Shown here: one piece after another, positions 47,351 through 60,730 of the stretch | How positions within the stretch are numbered: the first letter of the stretch is position 1 | Layout: every line of letters starts with the position of its first letter | From: Phoronis australis | Taxonomy: Eukaryota > Phoronida > Phoronidae | Reading direction: 5' to 3' | DNA length: 64,000 nucleotides | Assembly (NCBI GenBank): GCA_002633005.1 | Contig: NMRA01000001.1 | Span: 567,299-631,298, forward strand | Notes under the pieces: model-generated | What the model saw: only the letters and a program-made list of their open reading frames with translations | What the model was told of the DNA's origin: nothing | Databases searched by the model: none | Translations under genes and position numbers: made by a program

Positions 47351-48840
47351 ATTTCAGGAAAGATAACAAGCTGGCTAATCTATTTCGTAGTTAGAATCTG
47401 ATTGCCATAATCTAGTTATGACCAGTCAACTTGCTACTAACAGACTTGGTCATCATGGCAAGGTATTTTGTCTGTCTAAATTTAACTTTTGTCTTTGCAT
47501 CATAATTAAAAGATGTCACCCACAATCCAACTTAACAACGATGGCTATGCATCCTTTTTCAAACAAGAAATCAAATTATTTTTGGTTTTTGATTTCTAAC
47601 ATTAGGTTAAAATCTCACGATTTAGAACACAATATGGTAGACTAATAAAATTATATTTTGTCATTTTTCATTGAAACGTATACAGCATCAAATTATTTCA
47701 TGCTTTTTCGTGCTTGAGTTTTGTACCAAATATACCACCAGTTTTGAAAATTATATTTTGTCCCAAACTGGTGAGATTTTACCAAAACATTTTATTGTGA
47801 AACTTGTGACCAAAGCTTGCTACTGACCATACAGCCTCCAATGTGTTTGTCTTTCTTATAATAACGGCAAAATAAATTAAACTTTCCATTCAAACAGCAA
47901 TTGTACAAATCACTTTTTAACGTACTACAATAAACAAGTGTTCGAACCATTCACTTCAAAACATTTTATTGACATGAAATGTGACTGGAAAATAGGTAAT
48001 ATTACTGCTTTTGTTTTTACCAAATGAAGGTAATTAAAACATAAAGTAGACCTGGGAACTTCCAAACTGTTAACAAAACCAACTCTTAACATTATCAGAA
48101 CCTTCAGAGCCAAAGAAAATGTATGATTTTTTAATCTTTTTATCAAAGGCATTAAGTGGACACTATTGTTCCACGTAATTAAACGTAGTTCCTGCAAAAG
48201 CAGCTTGAAAAGGGAAACACCGTGATTTGAAAAGTTAAAAAACAAAAGCATAAATTGAAATAAAATTTCGTGACATTTAAAAAAATCCTATGATGTTGTA
48301 CCAATTTCATCATCAGTCTCGTCCTACGGGAGATGTTACAAAAATAACTTCGATCAAACATTAAAAACCGCAAGTTTAATTATAGATATAATTAGCTAGC
48401 AGGTACGAATGTCTCTAAGGCTCACCTGAGGAGACATAGGTTTCCTGCTGAGTTTCATGACAGATTCATCATAAAGCTGTCCTCAAAACTGTGAGACTAA
48501 AGTGGGCATCAAAAGACAAGTGAACTCTTCAAACACTGAGTTCACCCTGGCTTGAAAAGTTCAACCATGAAATTTGAACTGTCCAAAGAGTCAATTAGTG
48601 TATTAAGCTGTCCAAAATATCTTGAATATTAGAAACAGAAGTTAACAACACAAAATCCGCCATGATTGACAGCTTGGTCTAAAAGAAAATAATTCCACAA
48701 TGTCAACACAAAAATCTGATCTAATCCTAAACTATTGAAAGAGCAATATACAATAAAACAGTAATTGCAGATTCCACAAAGTATTGCAAGAAGTTGAACA
48801 CATTGAATGTGCAGAGATTAAAAATTGTCGAGAAACGTGA

Positions 48841-48905
48841 TTTGTCGAGATTAGGCTCCAGCATGGATTCGAACATGCAACCTTCATGCTGGTATGTGTC
48901 AAACA
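48841..48905 (-). mobile_element. possible tRNA-like remnant
   Basis: On the - strand gcatgttcgaatccatgc forms a T-arm-like hairpin with a B-box match (GTTCGAATCC). No A box is clear, so it is at most a decayed SINE head. Confidence 0.3.
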
Positions 48906-49118
48906 TTCTGCTGAATATCACATGATAAATGGTTTAGAATTTTAAGCATACTTAGCAGGTACCATCAACAGCCTTGGTTTCAGTGAACTTCCAGCATACA
49001 TAAGCAGTAACTGACAATTTGAAATAAAATCACAAAAACACAACAAATTTCATTGCTTAGATAGTTTTAGACCAATCCAATAACTTTTAAAAAGTCGACC
49101 CAATTCCACTATCTCAAT

Positions 49119-49420
49119 ATGTGTGTCTGCGACCACAAAAATGATGCCCCTACAAATTTTGTTTTTCACGTACATTGCAATTTCTTCATCATTTTAGTCA
49201 TACCACAAAATCTCACCAATAAGGGACAAAAAATAGCAGACAAGCAGGAAAAATTTATTTTTCCATTAAATATAGGTAGCACCATGTTTGTAGTGCTTTT
49301 CCATGCAAGTAAGGAATTGTGGGTATTTATATTTACAATGTTAGAAACCCTTGGGACATGAAAAGCGGACAATTCGGGCATTATTTTGCCAAAAATGGCG
49401 AGACTTTATCATGAATTAAC
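49119..49420. repeat. dispersed repeat, copy 3
   Basis: It contains accacaaaatctcaccaa, gggacaaaaaatagc and aaaaatggcgagacttt, in the same order as the copies at 41290 and 45290. Confidence 0.6.
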
Positions 49421-50875
49421 AAGACAAAGAATCTTAAAGAATTGACGTTTTATTTGAGTCACTCTTTACACTTCATTTCAAAACAAAGGAGTCAAAAATT
49501 TGTAAAATAAACATCCAATTCTTTAATACAAACCAGTTTACAGAGCATCTTTCCCTACATATTTCAACATGAAGTGAAATTTTTTCAAAAAGAAACAGAA
49601 TTTAATAACAAGTTTTTTAATTTAACTCTATTAATTTCTGACTGTGCACCAACAAAATGGTTGCCACAGCAGAATGGGAATAAATGGACTTCCGAAAATA
49701 AACCGACACTAAACAGAGCAGTACACACAAGGCTGTAATTTACAAGACTTTTGTTTATTCCATTCATCATCAAAACAGAATAACTTAAAATATTCTGGAG
49801 TAGGCAGACTTTGTGCTTGGCTGAACTATCAACAACAGTACAAGGCAGAGAACATAACATACCTAATCCACCTATTGCCTGGCCACAAACACACAAACAA
49901 ACATTCCATCTATTGCCTGGCCACACCAACAGTTTACATGAGAAGACCTGTGGTTAACACTTGAGCAGCCACATCAAAACAAACAGGATCTAAAAGTTGA
50001 TGACAGCCAAACTGTAACTACATTTGGATCCCTTAAGGATCAATGGGTGCACTGACAGGCACATGACATTATGCCTTGTTGTTAAATCACTGTTGGAGGG
50101 CTGTTAGACTTTCCCTAAAATTTAATCAGTAACTGAATTCAAGCTCTTGACTGAAAAAGACCGCCTTCACAAGTCTCAGTAATGAAACATGATTGTGCAA
50201 ATTAAAGTTACCTTAAGACCTTCTCAGCTAAGACCAGACTTACTATTACATATTCATGCAATTAGGATTAATTACAGCCACAATGGAGATGATGAAAAAA
50301 TCAGTCAACAAAAAGAAACATCATTAACAGAAAATCTTGAATAATTCAAAAAGTAGACGTCCTGGCGAAAAATGAAAAACATCTTCTGAAAGCCTATTCA
50401 AAACTGTTATCGAATGAGGTTGTTTCACAAAATTCCTTAAAATTTTCAGAAAATTTCAAATTTTGCATTTTTTGAAACTGAAAGTCAAATAACTCAAAAC
50501 CGGCAAGTCTGAAAAAAAGTTCATTTGAAAGAGTATATCTTAAGGAATCCCAATGCAAAAATTCATGTCATTCGCTCTTCCCATTTCAACATTTCTGATT
50601 GTTTAACATGTCACTTCAGACAACTTGTGGCAGTGCTAGTGACATGAACAGAGCACTGTAACTCATTAGATTTTGAAAAAAATTTAATCGGTCAATCCCT
50701 ATCAATATTGCCGTATTAGTACATTTGAAAAATGTGCGCCTTTAACCGGCACTATGCGCCTTTAACCAGCACCATGACGCTGCCTGCAGTCAAAAGTCCT
50801 GTTAACTATGTCAGTGACATTTAGTATGGCCACGAGCCTTGTCCCAAAACCAATCATTCACATGTTTAATGCGAC

Positions 50876-50888
50876 GTTGCCTGGCAAC
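50876..50888. promoter_or_regulatory. X-box (RFX) motif
   Basis: gttgcctggcaac is a near-perfect palindrome that fits GTNRCC-N-RGYAAC, the RFX binding consensus. It lies in a GC-richer island with no gene start nearby. Confidence 0.3.
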
Positions 50889-51299
50889 GTGAGTGACTAC
50901 TGCGAAAGGAAATCATGGTGACAGGAACAAATGACAGGTGACCGGTGAGGGTGATCACGCTCGTCTCTCAGATCAAAGGAATCGTACCAACTAAGCTGGC
51001 ATGGTGCCAAAAGAAAGGGATATAAAATGGCATTTATTAACAAGTATTTGACAAGACTTGTATACAAACTCATTCATATACAGCTTTGTAAACGACTTCT
51101 ATAAATGAAAATTGATAAGTGTAAACAATGGCCTAACAGAAATACACGATTTCTCTGGAGCCATGGAAAGATGGAACAAATGCTGTAGTAGTATTTGTAG
51201 AATTCATTTGTTATAGTGACAAGCACAATTAAATAAACAGTTATAGGTATAACATTCCTAAGAAACATAAATACCCAGCCCAGTTGGGCTTATTAGTCA

Positions 51300-51830
51300 C
51301 TTTAACCACACAACTCAGATGTAGGCCTACCATAAATGCATCGGTTTCTAAGTTCAAAAGCATACTTGATATATTTGGCAAATTGCCTAGGGAAATACTG
51401 AAATAGCAGTTTTAGCGTATCTAATCTACTGAAATCTGCAAAGTTCGGAATTTGAAATGAAACATTATTAAACAGAATAGACCTCCATGAGTTATAAAGA
51501 GAACAATCAAACACAAAGTGTAGCTCATCCTCCACAGAACCAAACACAAGCAAAGTCTTTCACTTACAGGAGTATTTACATAACGACCAGTTTCCAAGTG
51601 CAAGGGGCGACTTCCTGCTCTAAGCTGAGCAAGAAGAGATCGCTCGGAACGAGTTAAATTAATCTTTACATACGGCTCAGTTAAAAACTCGTGCTTAAAT
51701 AAAATGTAGGTTCTTAACTTGGGTTTAGTTACAACAGATTCAGCCTAAGCATGTTCCGCCTATTCAAATAGTTTGTTTCTAGCATCTATTATGTTACAAA
51801 GTAGTCAAATTTTGAAAACAGGATACATGC
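51300..51830 (-). mobile_element. non-LTR retrotransposon 3' end (second LINE family)
   Basis: On the - strand the order is KPKLRTYILFKHEF, then INLTRSERSLLAQLRAGSRP, then LHLETGRYVNTPVSERLCL, then (after a frameshift near 51545-51560) VFGSVEDELHFVFDCSLYNS and YIKYAFELRNRCIYG. This is the typical C-terminal end of a LINE ORF2 (R-LLAQLR-G...L-ETGR...C...EDE-HF-F-C-Y...R). It is frameshifted, so inactive, and its family differs from that at 20758. Confidence 0.85.
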
Positions 51831-52257
51831 TTAAATGAACAAGTTGTGCATGGCCTTTAGCTCTATAAGTGAAGTTGTAAAACCTGTCTATACAACAATA
51901 GATTGCAAAGTTGTGCACTATCAATCACAATGTGAAGATGGGGCTTTAATCACTCTGAATAAATGAACTGGATTTTTTCATGTGAACAAGAATAAGTTTC
52001 ATTCACAAGAGACCCCTAGAGTTATTAATATGTTGGTTTTTACAATAACTAGTTAAGGAAACATTGCTAAGAATGCATCCTTTGCCCAAACAACCCCAAT
52101 ATTTTAATAAAGTTTTGTTCAATACCTATCAAAATCCTTTCTCAGTAACCACGAAATCATTCGAACACTGAGCACACGCACGTCGAAATGTAGCATTCAT
52201 ACTAACAAAGGACACATGAGAATTACATCATACCTACAATTTCATGCTTTCCAAAAC

Positions 52258-52286
52258 CAAAAAAAAAAAACGAAAAAAAAAAAAAC
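52258..52286. repeat. poly(A)-rich tract
   Basis: Runs of A are broken by single C or G. It may be a retroelement tail, but no adjoining body is recognised. Confidence 0.6.
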
Positions 52287-52429
52287 AGAGAGAGGTATGC
52301 TTTTTTCTTTAAGCATCCCAGTAGATATCAGCCCTCTGCCAAAGGTTTTTATTTACGGGCCCTGTCACCCTAGGTAGTTATCACTAACCTCTTACGTATA
52401 CCCATAACCTCAGTGTAGTAAGAACATCA

Positions 52430-52960
52430 AATCTGGAAATATCCTCTAAGAAAAATGGCTGATCAGATTCAGGTGAAACTTTCAATTACCATACCATGCT
52501 CTAAACACTACTCTCCAAAACGCCAAGAAATTCCCTTTTAAAATGTCCCACTTTTCCTTGAGAGGCTATAAAAATAGGACCTCTATGATTTCCATGAAAA
52601 ATCAAGTCCTAGTATTCACTGGACCACCTCATTGATACCGTAGAAAAAGTCCACCTAGAGAACATCCGTCTCAGAAATGGCTGATGGGATTCACACGAAC
52701 ACTTCCACACATTTTGCTGAAGGAGTTGTTCTTAAATATTTCACTTTTGCATGAGAAGACATATAAAACTGCGATTTTTATGGCTTTCATGGAAAAATTT
52801 CATAAGTTGAATTTCACGAAAAAAAGTGAGAATTTGGAAACTATAACTGTATTTTTGAGATTTTATCTTGGACATTTATATCAAACAAAATTTGGTCAAT
52901 ATAATTCATGTTGTTTGGATATGAACAGGACATTGGTTAAAGTCAAGACTTCATAAGTTT
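52430..52960. repeat. two tandem copies of a dispersed repeat
   Basis: Copies near 52445-52620 and 52665-52960 share aaatggctgatgggattc, the tccaaaac / ttcccttttaaa / cccacttttccttgag block and atttttatggctttcatgg. They match 33860 and 53540. Confidence 0.7.
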
Positions 52961-53257
52961 GAGGCAGGCCTATAACCAAGCACGTTTATCTCAAAACCTA
53001 TTATAAAATCGAGGGTTGGAGTTAAGCCGAATGGGGGCATCAACCCCAGCAACTTGTGATCAATCCCAACCCTCAGAACACAGCCTGTTTACAAACCTTT
53101 GATTACTTTAGGAACAAGTTTTAGATGACCGTTATTCAGTGAAAGAAGCTTAGGGTGCTCAAAATTCGGGTCCCTGCAAGTGATTAATACTCAAATCTAA
53201 GACCTGCCACACGATAAAGCTGGGAAAATAACGCTGCTTTGTCATTCAGGTAATGGT

Positions 53258-53347
53258 CGGATATAATGTGCCAGAAATTTTGAGAACCAGTTTTCTAAAC
53301 TGAATCAGGCATCAAACTGGTTCTCAAAATATCGGCAGTTATATCCG
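53258..53347. repeat. inverted repeat, about 35-bp arms
   Basis: Arms cggatataatgtgccagaaa (then ttttgagaaccagttt) and aaactggttctcaaaat (then atcggcagttatatccg) pair around a 20-bp loop. Confidence 0.85.
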
Positions 53348-53539
53348 TCCTAATACAGTCATTCAAAAAGGACAACCTCTGACTCCAGGGTTTGTATCAA
53401 CAGGTGTTTTTAAGATCAATGTCATTATCAAACATTGAAATCTTTGGCGCATAAGTCAAGACTGTACAAGTGTAATAGACAGGAATAGTTATTAATCGAA
53501 GAGATTTTTGCATGTTGGCTATACTTTAAAGACCTTTTT

Positions 53540-53800
53540 TGAACATCATATCTCATAAATGAAACTTTCAGATACTAATACTTTAAGTACTGTTCTTAAA
53601 AAAGCTTTTATGACTCGTTTTTACTAGGATTCACTTTTACAAAAGGGGCTATCAGAAATATTTAGACTTTGTGTTATGACTTTAATAAAAAATTCAAAAG
53701 CTGCATAAAAAATAACATAGAAAACTATAACAGAGTTTTAGAGATTTCATGTTGGACATTCGTATCAAATGAAATTTGCTAATGTTATCGATGCCATTGT
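53540..53800. repeat. dispersed repeat copy
   Basis: It has the same order as 52665-52960: actgttcttaaaaaag, ttcacttttacaaaagg, ttggacattcgtatcaaatg. Confidence 0.65.
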
Positions 53801-56028
53801 GTTGCTGCAAATGCACCCTTTCTTTTAAGGCAATTTTACAAAATAAGACTTGGCCAGATGAAGTCAACCATCAAATTCTACAGGCTCTCTATTTTCAGAA
53901 AACACATACTTTTACTCGGTAAATTAATTTTTACATTTCTGAACATATTTTAGCTGAATGCAGGACTTGTGCTAAGGTCAAATGCTAGCAACAAAATAAC
54001 AGTTGGAGCATAAGAGGCCATACTGCACATACTACTGGGTAAATTTCATGGCAACTCCATACCACCCACAAGACCCAGCACAAAACATGCCGGCCATCAG
54101 CAGCCATCACCTAACTACTTTGGCTATCTGGACAGGGTAATTGGCTTCTGCCAAGATGAATATCTTAAAGAGACTGCCAATAAGAAAGCTGGTTCTAAGA
54201 TGAGCTGGTCAGAAGAATACACAAACTCAATTACGAGGAGTTAGTATGGGAAAACTTACTGCCTTTGGGTGTAAATCTTGACCTTTCTGTATTCAAAAAG
54301 CCAATGATTCGGGGCTTTTCGTCCACAGTCTTAAATGTTAACAATAGGCCAATAGTGATCATAAAATGAAGCATAACTGATTTCTAAAATTTCTAAAAAA
54401 ATCTTGTTTTATGTGTCACGTTTCATCAAGAATAGAACAAAAAAAGAGGAGAGGAATATAAAAAACGATGATAAAAATGAAAAACATGAGAATTTTGCCT
54501 AGAAAGCTTAGTTGCAAAACTCAATTAATTACTGTACATGAGACAAACGAAGATGCTGTGCAGCTTTTGCGAAATACCCACAAAATTCAAATGATAACTA
54601 AATGTGAGACAATGGCAGTAAGATTGTTTAAAACTACTTCCTACTGAGGGTACCTTTCTCACCACAACCTCCAGTTATTCAAACTTGAAGTAAATCCCAC
54701 TTTTATCCAGTCACTTTGAAGGTAAGCAGACAGATTACCACCCAGGTGGGATCACTTACCCCATTCAGCAGTACAACATTCTTAATTAGAACAAAACATT
54801 GGCAATTAATCACAATCATACCAGTGAGATGATGACCAGCAAGACACAACACCCTGTTGTTACTACACAACCACGAAGCTGATCACTTAATTAATGTTAA
54901 CCACATATGAGCCATAAATCAGCACTTGAAAAAAAGAGCCCTGGGTCCACACTACATGTTGATCTTAGTCTATTCTTCGATGTTTACACTACAGGACAGA
55001 AATAATCAGATAAAATACCATCTCTCAATAATGAGAGCTAATTCTGTTAGCAACAAAAATGATTTGTAATAATTATGCAATCACCATGACTGGAATTACA
55101 GCGTGGTTTAGCCACACTACTAATTGCCCACTAATTCCCCTTCATTCTCAGACTACTCTTACAAAGAATTTGACTTCCCTACCAAGAGGATTTCCGGGTC
55201 ATTTTGTGTGGAAACTTCTGAGTTGTGTTATGATTCTCACACCAATTGTATAGCTACATTTTCATTGACAGTATTCAAACTGAGACGTATCACCAAAATT
55301 CTTAGTCTTTAAGCCCGCAGTAGAGATCGATGATAAATTTGATTCTTTGCCATTCGTTATTTGAGCAATAGAACAATTTGACCGTGGTATGACTTGAAGC
55401 AATACCAATTTTTTACAATATGCTTATCCGATTCACACCCGGTGTCTGAGTGCATGATTGTGCGTTTCGCTTTGGTTTTGCATTAGTTGGATTATTTTCC
55501 TGCCACGATTTTACTATTTATAGGTCTAAGTATACTTCACCTTTTGTTGGTGGAGTATAGTCACTTCATATCTAGTGTGATTTCCTCTCTTGCCTTGTGT
55601 TCCTTGTCTCACAAACAAGCAACATGACTGACGGAAAAACAAGTACCAGAAAATCTAGGTGTAAAGCAGAGTGGCCAACTGTTGAGACCAGTTCAAGTTA
55701 CCAGAGCCTGCTGAGAAAGTAGTGGAGTGTCTGTCTCTTGGTAGATATATGATCAGCTATTGTGACTACCATAATCTTACCTCGCTAGGACAAAGTGCAG
55801 TTCACGTGCTATCTGACTCTGGGTTAGAGTCACCTTAACAGAACCAAATTTGCCAAGTTTCATGAAAATTCATCAATGAACTCCCAAGATACACAGGAAA
55901 ACATTAAAAATGAAATTGACACTAGGAATCTATTTGTCAAATTTCATGAAAATCCATCCAAGAATTACGAATATACAGAAGCAAGGCCACCAGTGGACAA
56001 TATGTAATCTGAGCAAGAAACAAGAAAA

Positions 56029-56375
56029 TTACGTATTTTATAACGGCAAGTGACTTCATCAAAATACATATTTTATAACGGCACGTGACTTCATCAAAAT
56101 ACATATTATATAACGGCAAGAGACTTCATCAAAAAAACATATTTTATAACGGTAAAAGACTTCATCAAAATAAGTATTTTATAACCTCAAGTGACGTCAT
56201 CAAAATACGTATTTTATAACGGCAAGAGACTTCATCAAAATACGTATATTATAACGGAAAGAGACTTCATCAAAGTATGTATTTTATAATGGCAAGAGAC
56301 TTCATCAAAATACAATTTTATAACGGCAAGGGACTTCATCAAAATATGTATTTTATAAAAGCAACAGACTTCATC
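56029..56375. repeat. 35-bp minisatellite, about 10 copies
   Basis: The unit is approximately aagtgacttcatcaaaatac then atattttataacggc. One copy (near 56192) has a full CRE palindrome TGACGTCA. The others have TGACTTCA or AGACTTCA. Confidence 0.95.
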
Positions 56376-57397
56376 TAAAACTGAAGTTTGGATGGATAAG
56401 CATTGGTTACTGCCACTATCAGGATGTAGAGTTTGGGTAAAATGTCAAAACATGGGAAATCAGATTGGAATGAACATTTAAGTTGAGCTAGACATCAAGG
56501 TAGGGCATCCCAAATAGATCCGTCCACAATCTTTTCCCAAATTAAAAAACATGATGCATGATTGCCGTACTTAACAATTATATTTCACGTTCAGCGCTGA
56601 TATCCGACTTTTTCCATTTTTATGTCAACATTTACATTCAAAGTGTCTATAACCATTAGCGTGACCACAAAATCTGAAACTCCACAAGCAACCAAATTAA
56701 GTGATTCATTCATAAAACAAGCCTCCATCAGTACTTGAAAGCCATTTCATTTTTGACACCCCAATTAATCAAATTCCAAACAAGACTGACTGGCGACACT
56801 CCAAGCATACTCCATGGTAACTGAAACCGACTTCATGGATTACTCAGAAGCATTTGACCTCTTGAACCCTGAATGAAGAAATACAGGTAAGGTAGTTATG
56901 ACAGCATATCTGACGGTGATAAACTAACTCTGAGGTATTTTCACCTTACGTTTTTGGGGTTTGGCTGGCTATACTTAACATCTAAAGGAAACATTATGGA
57001 CTAAAGGTGTATTTTTTCTTAATGAAACAGCAGGTAGAAATGTACAGTTACTTTAAATGAGATACCGTACGCTGAGACTTAATTAATAGACCATACGAAA
57101 TAAAAAATCCAGAGGTGCCTTAAGTTCACGTCAAAATCTAGCTTTGACACTACTGAAGATATGGGAAATTGAAAATTCTGAACGTTAAACAAATCAAACA
57201 TTATTCCCCAGAACCATGACAGCCATTACTTTCCACTCAGCGAGAAGAGCAGGTTTCCAAACAGATGCCAATCTGGGGTGTGTTGCTTAGATACGAGACA
57301 CCCGCCAAAAAGCAAGATCATGTAAGAGCACACAAGAGTGAAAAGCAAAACTAACGTTCACGTGGTGAACTCTAGCAAGGTGACTTTCTGAAGTGAT

Positions 57398-57868
57398 TTG
57401 TCGATGAGGTTGAAATATAGGACTCCCTATTTATACCACCAACAAATTCTCACTGCAATGCATCGTGAGAACATTGAGTCTATGGTACACGTCACTGGGC
57501 AGTCTGGAACCACAGACGTTCAGAGACACAGGCTGATGGTCGACTCTATCAATCAACAAGACAGACCCTCTTTTGACGTCCCAACAACTCGAAAACAGAG
57601 AATGGTTTGTCAGTATGAGGCCGTCTTGTTAATGGTTCCACCCAACTACACAAATGCATGCATTACTGCAAGTAGGACCATTGCCCATATCTACCATTCT
57701 TCAAAGAGTTACTATGTAGTGTTATCCACACGAGTTGTCCCAGAACAAGTTACTTCTGGAATGAGTGAATTAACAGGTTTAATAGAAGGCGACCCACATG
57801 GGGCAAGGCGACCCACATGGGGCAAGGCGACCCACATGGGGCAAGGCAACCCACATGGGGCAAGGTGA
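57398..57868 (+). other. unexplained 156-codon open frame
   Basis: A frame starting MSMRLKYRTPYLYHQQILTA stays open for 156 codons in AT-rich DNA and runs into a 19-bp minisatellite. I recognise no domain, membrane segment or splice pattern. It could be chance, a fragment of an unknown transposon protein, or an exon on a transcript I cannot see. Confidence 0.2.
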
Positions 57869-57882
57869 GCCACATGTGACAA
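57788..57882. repeat. 19-bp minisatellite, five copies
   Basis: The unit ggcgacccacatggggcaa occurs three times perfectly, then twice with changes. Confidence 0.97.
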
Positions 57883-58074
57883 GTGACCTTAGTGAGGTAA
57901 GGTAACTTGTTCTAAGGAGACGTGACTTGTACCAGAGTAACTTATACTGCCACAAAATGTAATGTGAACACACACCTGCAGACAAGGTAAAAGTAATTAC
58001 TGTCTGCATACTTTTTTGGTTTCATACTAACAATTGTTTAATCCTGTTTGTACCAGATTTATCTCAAGGTTTAC

Positions 58075-58111
58075 GGGGTGGGGGAGAGGGGGAAGAGGGG
58101 GTTGGCGGCGG
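58075..58111 (+). other. G-quadruplex-prone G tract
   Basis: Four or more runs of at least four G are separated by 1-4 bases (gggg-t-ggggg-aga-ggggg-aaga-ggggg). This fits the usual G4 pattern on the + strand. Confidence 0.75.
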
Positions 58112-60730
58112 AGGGTGACTAAGGTGGATCCTCATTGTAACTGGCAGGTCAGTATGAATGATTAATTTAGGCCCATCATAGTACTGAGACGGCAAAGTAA
58201 ACAGGTGCCTTTAATAGCAAAGCGTCGACGCTTCGATCGGATGCATGGCCAACACCAGTTTGATCAGTTACCAGAAGGTGTCACTATTAACAAAAGCACG
58301 TGTTGCGATATTATCCAAACAGACGTATTCACCATTCTACAATGAATATAAAAAGTTCATTACATTTATTATCAAACCCATACAAGTATACGATGCTTGT
58401 GTCTGCATAACGTTTTCAGAGCACCAACTTGCAATAATTTCAAAGACTCCCTCATCAGACAAAATACCGAATGTAAAATCATTATGTCAGAAGCAGACAT
58501 AAAAAGTTCAATTTATCTTTACATTTAGCTTCTCTTGTTATGGAGCAGAGTTCACGAAAGGTCTTCTATCTTTCAGAAACATGGTAATATAAAATACCTT
58601 GGGATATAGAAACAATTACTCATAGATCTCTGAGGGGCCAATTAAACTATTCAGAGTTGTAGCATCTGTGAACTGATTCATGGTAATCTTGGACTTGACT
58701 TCCCAGAAATGTTAATTTGAGATCAAAACAAAGATGCGAGCCATTATATAATTTATTCTCACAATTTTAGGCACACGGCACCAAGGCATGTGAGCGATGA
58801 TCTGTTCAGTTCCCGACACAGATATTATTGAGTATCAGACCTATGAGAATAGTATCAGCCACTACTTGACGAGAGCATTCCAATTATTCTTCCACATAAT
58901 AGGTAGTGTGTGATTTTGCACGTTCAAAATCCAGAAGATTGTCTCAGTAATTGTTATAACCATACAGCACTTTTACACAGAGCCTAACTCGGAAACTTAC
59001 GGCCATTCGTGAATTGTGGGAAAAAACTTCATTTACACTATCTGTAAAAATATTGTGAAGTTGACATTTCAGTGAAACTAACTAACACCAGACCTGAATA
59101 CAATTCAGTACTTCAGAAATTATGAAATGGGCACTTAAGATAACATCAATAGACACAAAATCATGTCTCTGAATCAATGACAACTTAACATGACTGTCTG
59201 TCCCCAAACGTTCCAACAATAGTTCAGTTTTCTGTGAAAATAATTTATTTTAAGCGGAAAAAATTGAAGAATTTTCACAGTAAATCTTGGACAAAATTTC
59301 CACAGCATAGTCAAAGCCTGTTTACCGAGCAAGAGAGAAAGTCATTACTGGTTCACATCCCGTTTTAGATGTCATCAATTTTTAATTAGAGTAATTGTAA
59401 ATAAAAACTGACATTCATGTTTTTTCACCATTGCCAATGGCAATCATGCTAATGGCTCAAAAATGCCATAAACAACAATCTGAGTTGGTGAACACGACAA
59501 CGCGATGGATTGGCGTTTGATCCCGACAACACTCAGAATTAGTGGATGGTTTGAGTCGCTTTTATGATACGATGACTTCTTGGTTAATTGCCCTAATTAA
59601 TCTTGAACATGACGATGTCCAGGTGCTAACGAGATCAAAGCGAAGCTGATGGACATTCAGGCAATTCATAAACAAACAGAGTTACGCTCCAGAGATAGAC
59701 AGTAAAGTCATAAACCCCAACCACTTTCAGAAATGAAAAGTAATAATTTTGTGTTTAATTATTATCTCAATGGTCTTTGCAAGGACGTACTTTTGATTAA
59801 CAAAAAGTTTATCGAAACGAAACAAAACCAAAACCCCAGTGCTAGTGTCATTCTTTGGCAGTGATGGTCGGTTGGTTGCTATTTCTGATCTAAAAATTTG
59901 AGCCTGTGCAACATATTTCCCTATTTACGTCATGATTTCTTAACACTAAAGTACGCATGGTAACAGTAGAACAACACAATTCACATCATAACATTATTTT
60001 ATTCCACTCTGACAGTCAGTACTCGCGGCTTTCTGTAATCAATCATCAGTAGCCCAGTGGTTTCCAAGCCAATTGCTGTATTCGAACTACAGATGATAAA
60101 CCCTGATTACACAACAGAAGTTGACATGGAACAGCTGACTCGGAACGCTTAACCTGTGCAAACACAAGTTCGTGCGCAACGATTACTCACCCAGGTGTAA
60201 ATTTTTGTCATCAGTGTGGAAGAACAACTAGTGCCCACTCATTTCGTTCTGTCAGTTGTACATCCAAACAAAAAACTGTGGCAAGGCAGAAGCGAATATT
60301 AATTACCTGCACTTGCGTAGCGACATACATACACATGATAATTTTTGTGCTATTTCTAAAAATTGCTCATGCCTCCCTTTGCCTTATAAGCCTATGTTAT
60401 TACCATTGTCCACAAAAACCTCTTCATGCATTCAACAAAATCTTGCATCATTCTTTTCTAACGTAATCGACTATACTGTCAGCAACTTGCGTTATGCCAA
60501 CATTTTTGAATGCTATGTGCAAAAGACCCCTTAACAGCGATCACTTTGTTGACACTTAAGTTTACTAAATGGCTATACAGAATACCAGTGACACCCAATA
60601 ACCCTGCATACTCAGCTCTCGACTACACCGAGTTCACTTTCACAGCATCAGGCACTAACTCCCACACAGTTAAGTACCACACTGGATATCCGTAAGTACC
60701 ATAAAACTTCTTTAGATTGGTACATAATAT

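Noticed and set aside
60256-60534. 92-codon + strand frame
   Set aside because: No recognisable protein features; composition like neighbouring non-coding DNA.
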